Assembly (NCBI GenBank): GCA_029817715.1
Contig: JARUPY010000471.1
Coordinates: 3,658,001-3,722,000 of the forward strand
DNA length: 64,000 nucleotides
Reading direction: 5' to 3'
From: Melastoma dodecandrum
Taxonomy: Eukaryota > Streptophyta > Magnoliopsida > Myrtales > Melastomataceae
Shown here: piece by piece, positions 63,425 through 64,000 of the stretch
Numbering within the stretch: position 1 is the stretch's first letter
How the letters are laid out: every line of letters begins with the position of its first letter
Program-made: the position numbers and the translations under genes
The notes under the pieces: model-generated
Seen by the model: the letters and a program-made list of their open reading frames with translations, nothing else
Database searches by the model: none
Told to the model about the DNA's origin: nothing

Positions 63425-64000
63425 AGAGGGTCACTACTACTTGTGGAGCAGATCGAATTGTACTCATTTCCGTAAGCAAAAATCTCTCATGTTGTTTCAA
63501 CTTTGCAGGCTTTTGCTGGCAATTAGTTTCTTGTTGTAGGATCTACCCATCAATGTAATCTCTTTGGCATGGAGTGAGTTTGTTGGCAATTGCATCCTGA
63601 AATGCATGTGCATTAATGAACATGTTTGCATTGTAGCATTTAGGTAGTGCGAAATAACTTCAGAACGGCCACAAGGCCACCTGCGACAGAAGCTTTCTAG
63701 GAATGAGAAGCTGGTGATACTCCAAGAAACTTGTCAAATATTGAGAAAGGAACATTTTCTGACTATTTCAGCATCCAAAAGGGTCACCCATCCATCAGTA
63801 GAAACAGATATCTGAAGATGAAATCCATTACACGTATATTTCATCGTGTAAACCAGAGGACCTCCGTGCCAGACAACCAAGAAACCCAGAAGAAGAAAGA
63901 AGAAAAAGAAGAGGAAGGAAGAAGAAGCACAGGGAGGAACCCTTTGTAATTTTATTTCACCATTTGTTAAAACTTAACATTTACAATCTTCTACTATATA
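63425..64000. other. Spacer to window end
   Basis: 3' untranslated region of the kinase, then sequence with an AGAAGAAAGAAGAAAAAGAAG purine run near 63890. No gene recognised. Confidence 0.5.

Overview
This is nuclear DNA from a flowering plant, almost certainly a eudicot. It has intron-rich genes with GT..AG introns, chloroplast transit peptides, plant-only families (VTE6, RHM, SWEET, BBX, TBL) and nested plant LTR retrotransposons. The species cannot be named from the sequence. The order RPL13c - VTE6 - BBX22 - RHM1 - At1g78530-type kinase, with a TBL remnant outside it, matches the At1g78530-At1g78710 block of Arabidopsis chromosome 1 as I remember it, so the right half is a conserved syntenic block.

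Layout. 1-3695: an integrase-less Copia element on the minus strand, inserted in a broken receptor-kinase copy (copy A). 4362-17220: a young, complete 12.9 kb Ty3/Gypsy element of the Tat lineage (minus strand; LTRs about 99.4% identical; TSD AGTGG) that carries on its opposite strand an intron-containing plant-mobile-domain gene with its own TATA box. 17226-18930: repeat remnants and scrambled fragments of copy A. 18931-24739 and 27955-34385: two tandem full-length 24-exon LRR-VIII-2/malectin receptor kinases (copies B and C), separated by a truncated chromovirus with a 45-bp minisatellite. 35364-39164: a TBL gene cut in two, with a dead Copia gag-protease remnant between its halves. 39676-63424: the gene-dense block: RPL13c(-), a hAT transposon sitting in the RPL13c/VTE6 divergent promoter, VTE6(+), BBX22-like(-), a domesticated SLEEPER-type hAT gene(+), RHM1(-), SWEET2(+), an uncharacterised membrane protein(-), a MAP-kinase pseudogene(-) and an At1g78530-type receptor-like kinase(+).

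I rebuilt the exons by hand from splice sites and reading frame. The exon lengths of copy B (1032 codons), copy C (1005), RPL13c (240), VTE6 (318), BBX22 (286), RHM1 (671), SWEET2 (237) and the 63 kb kinase (350) each sum to an uninterrupted reading frame. The main exception to intactness is exon 11 of copy B, whose 3' splice site reads GG instead of AG. The most unusual material is in the repeats: the antisense PMD gene in the Tat element, a hexamer (CAGAAG) repeated about 40 times across the Copia element in more than one reading frame, and the hAT insertion 108 bp upstream of the VTE6 start codon. I found no tRNA, rRNA, CRISPR or bacterial feature.
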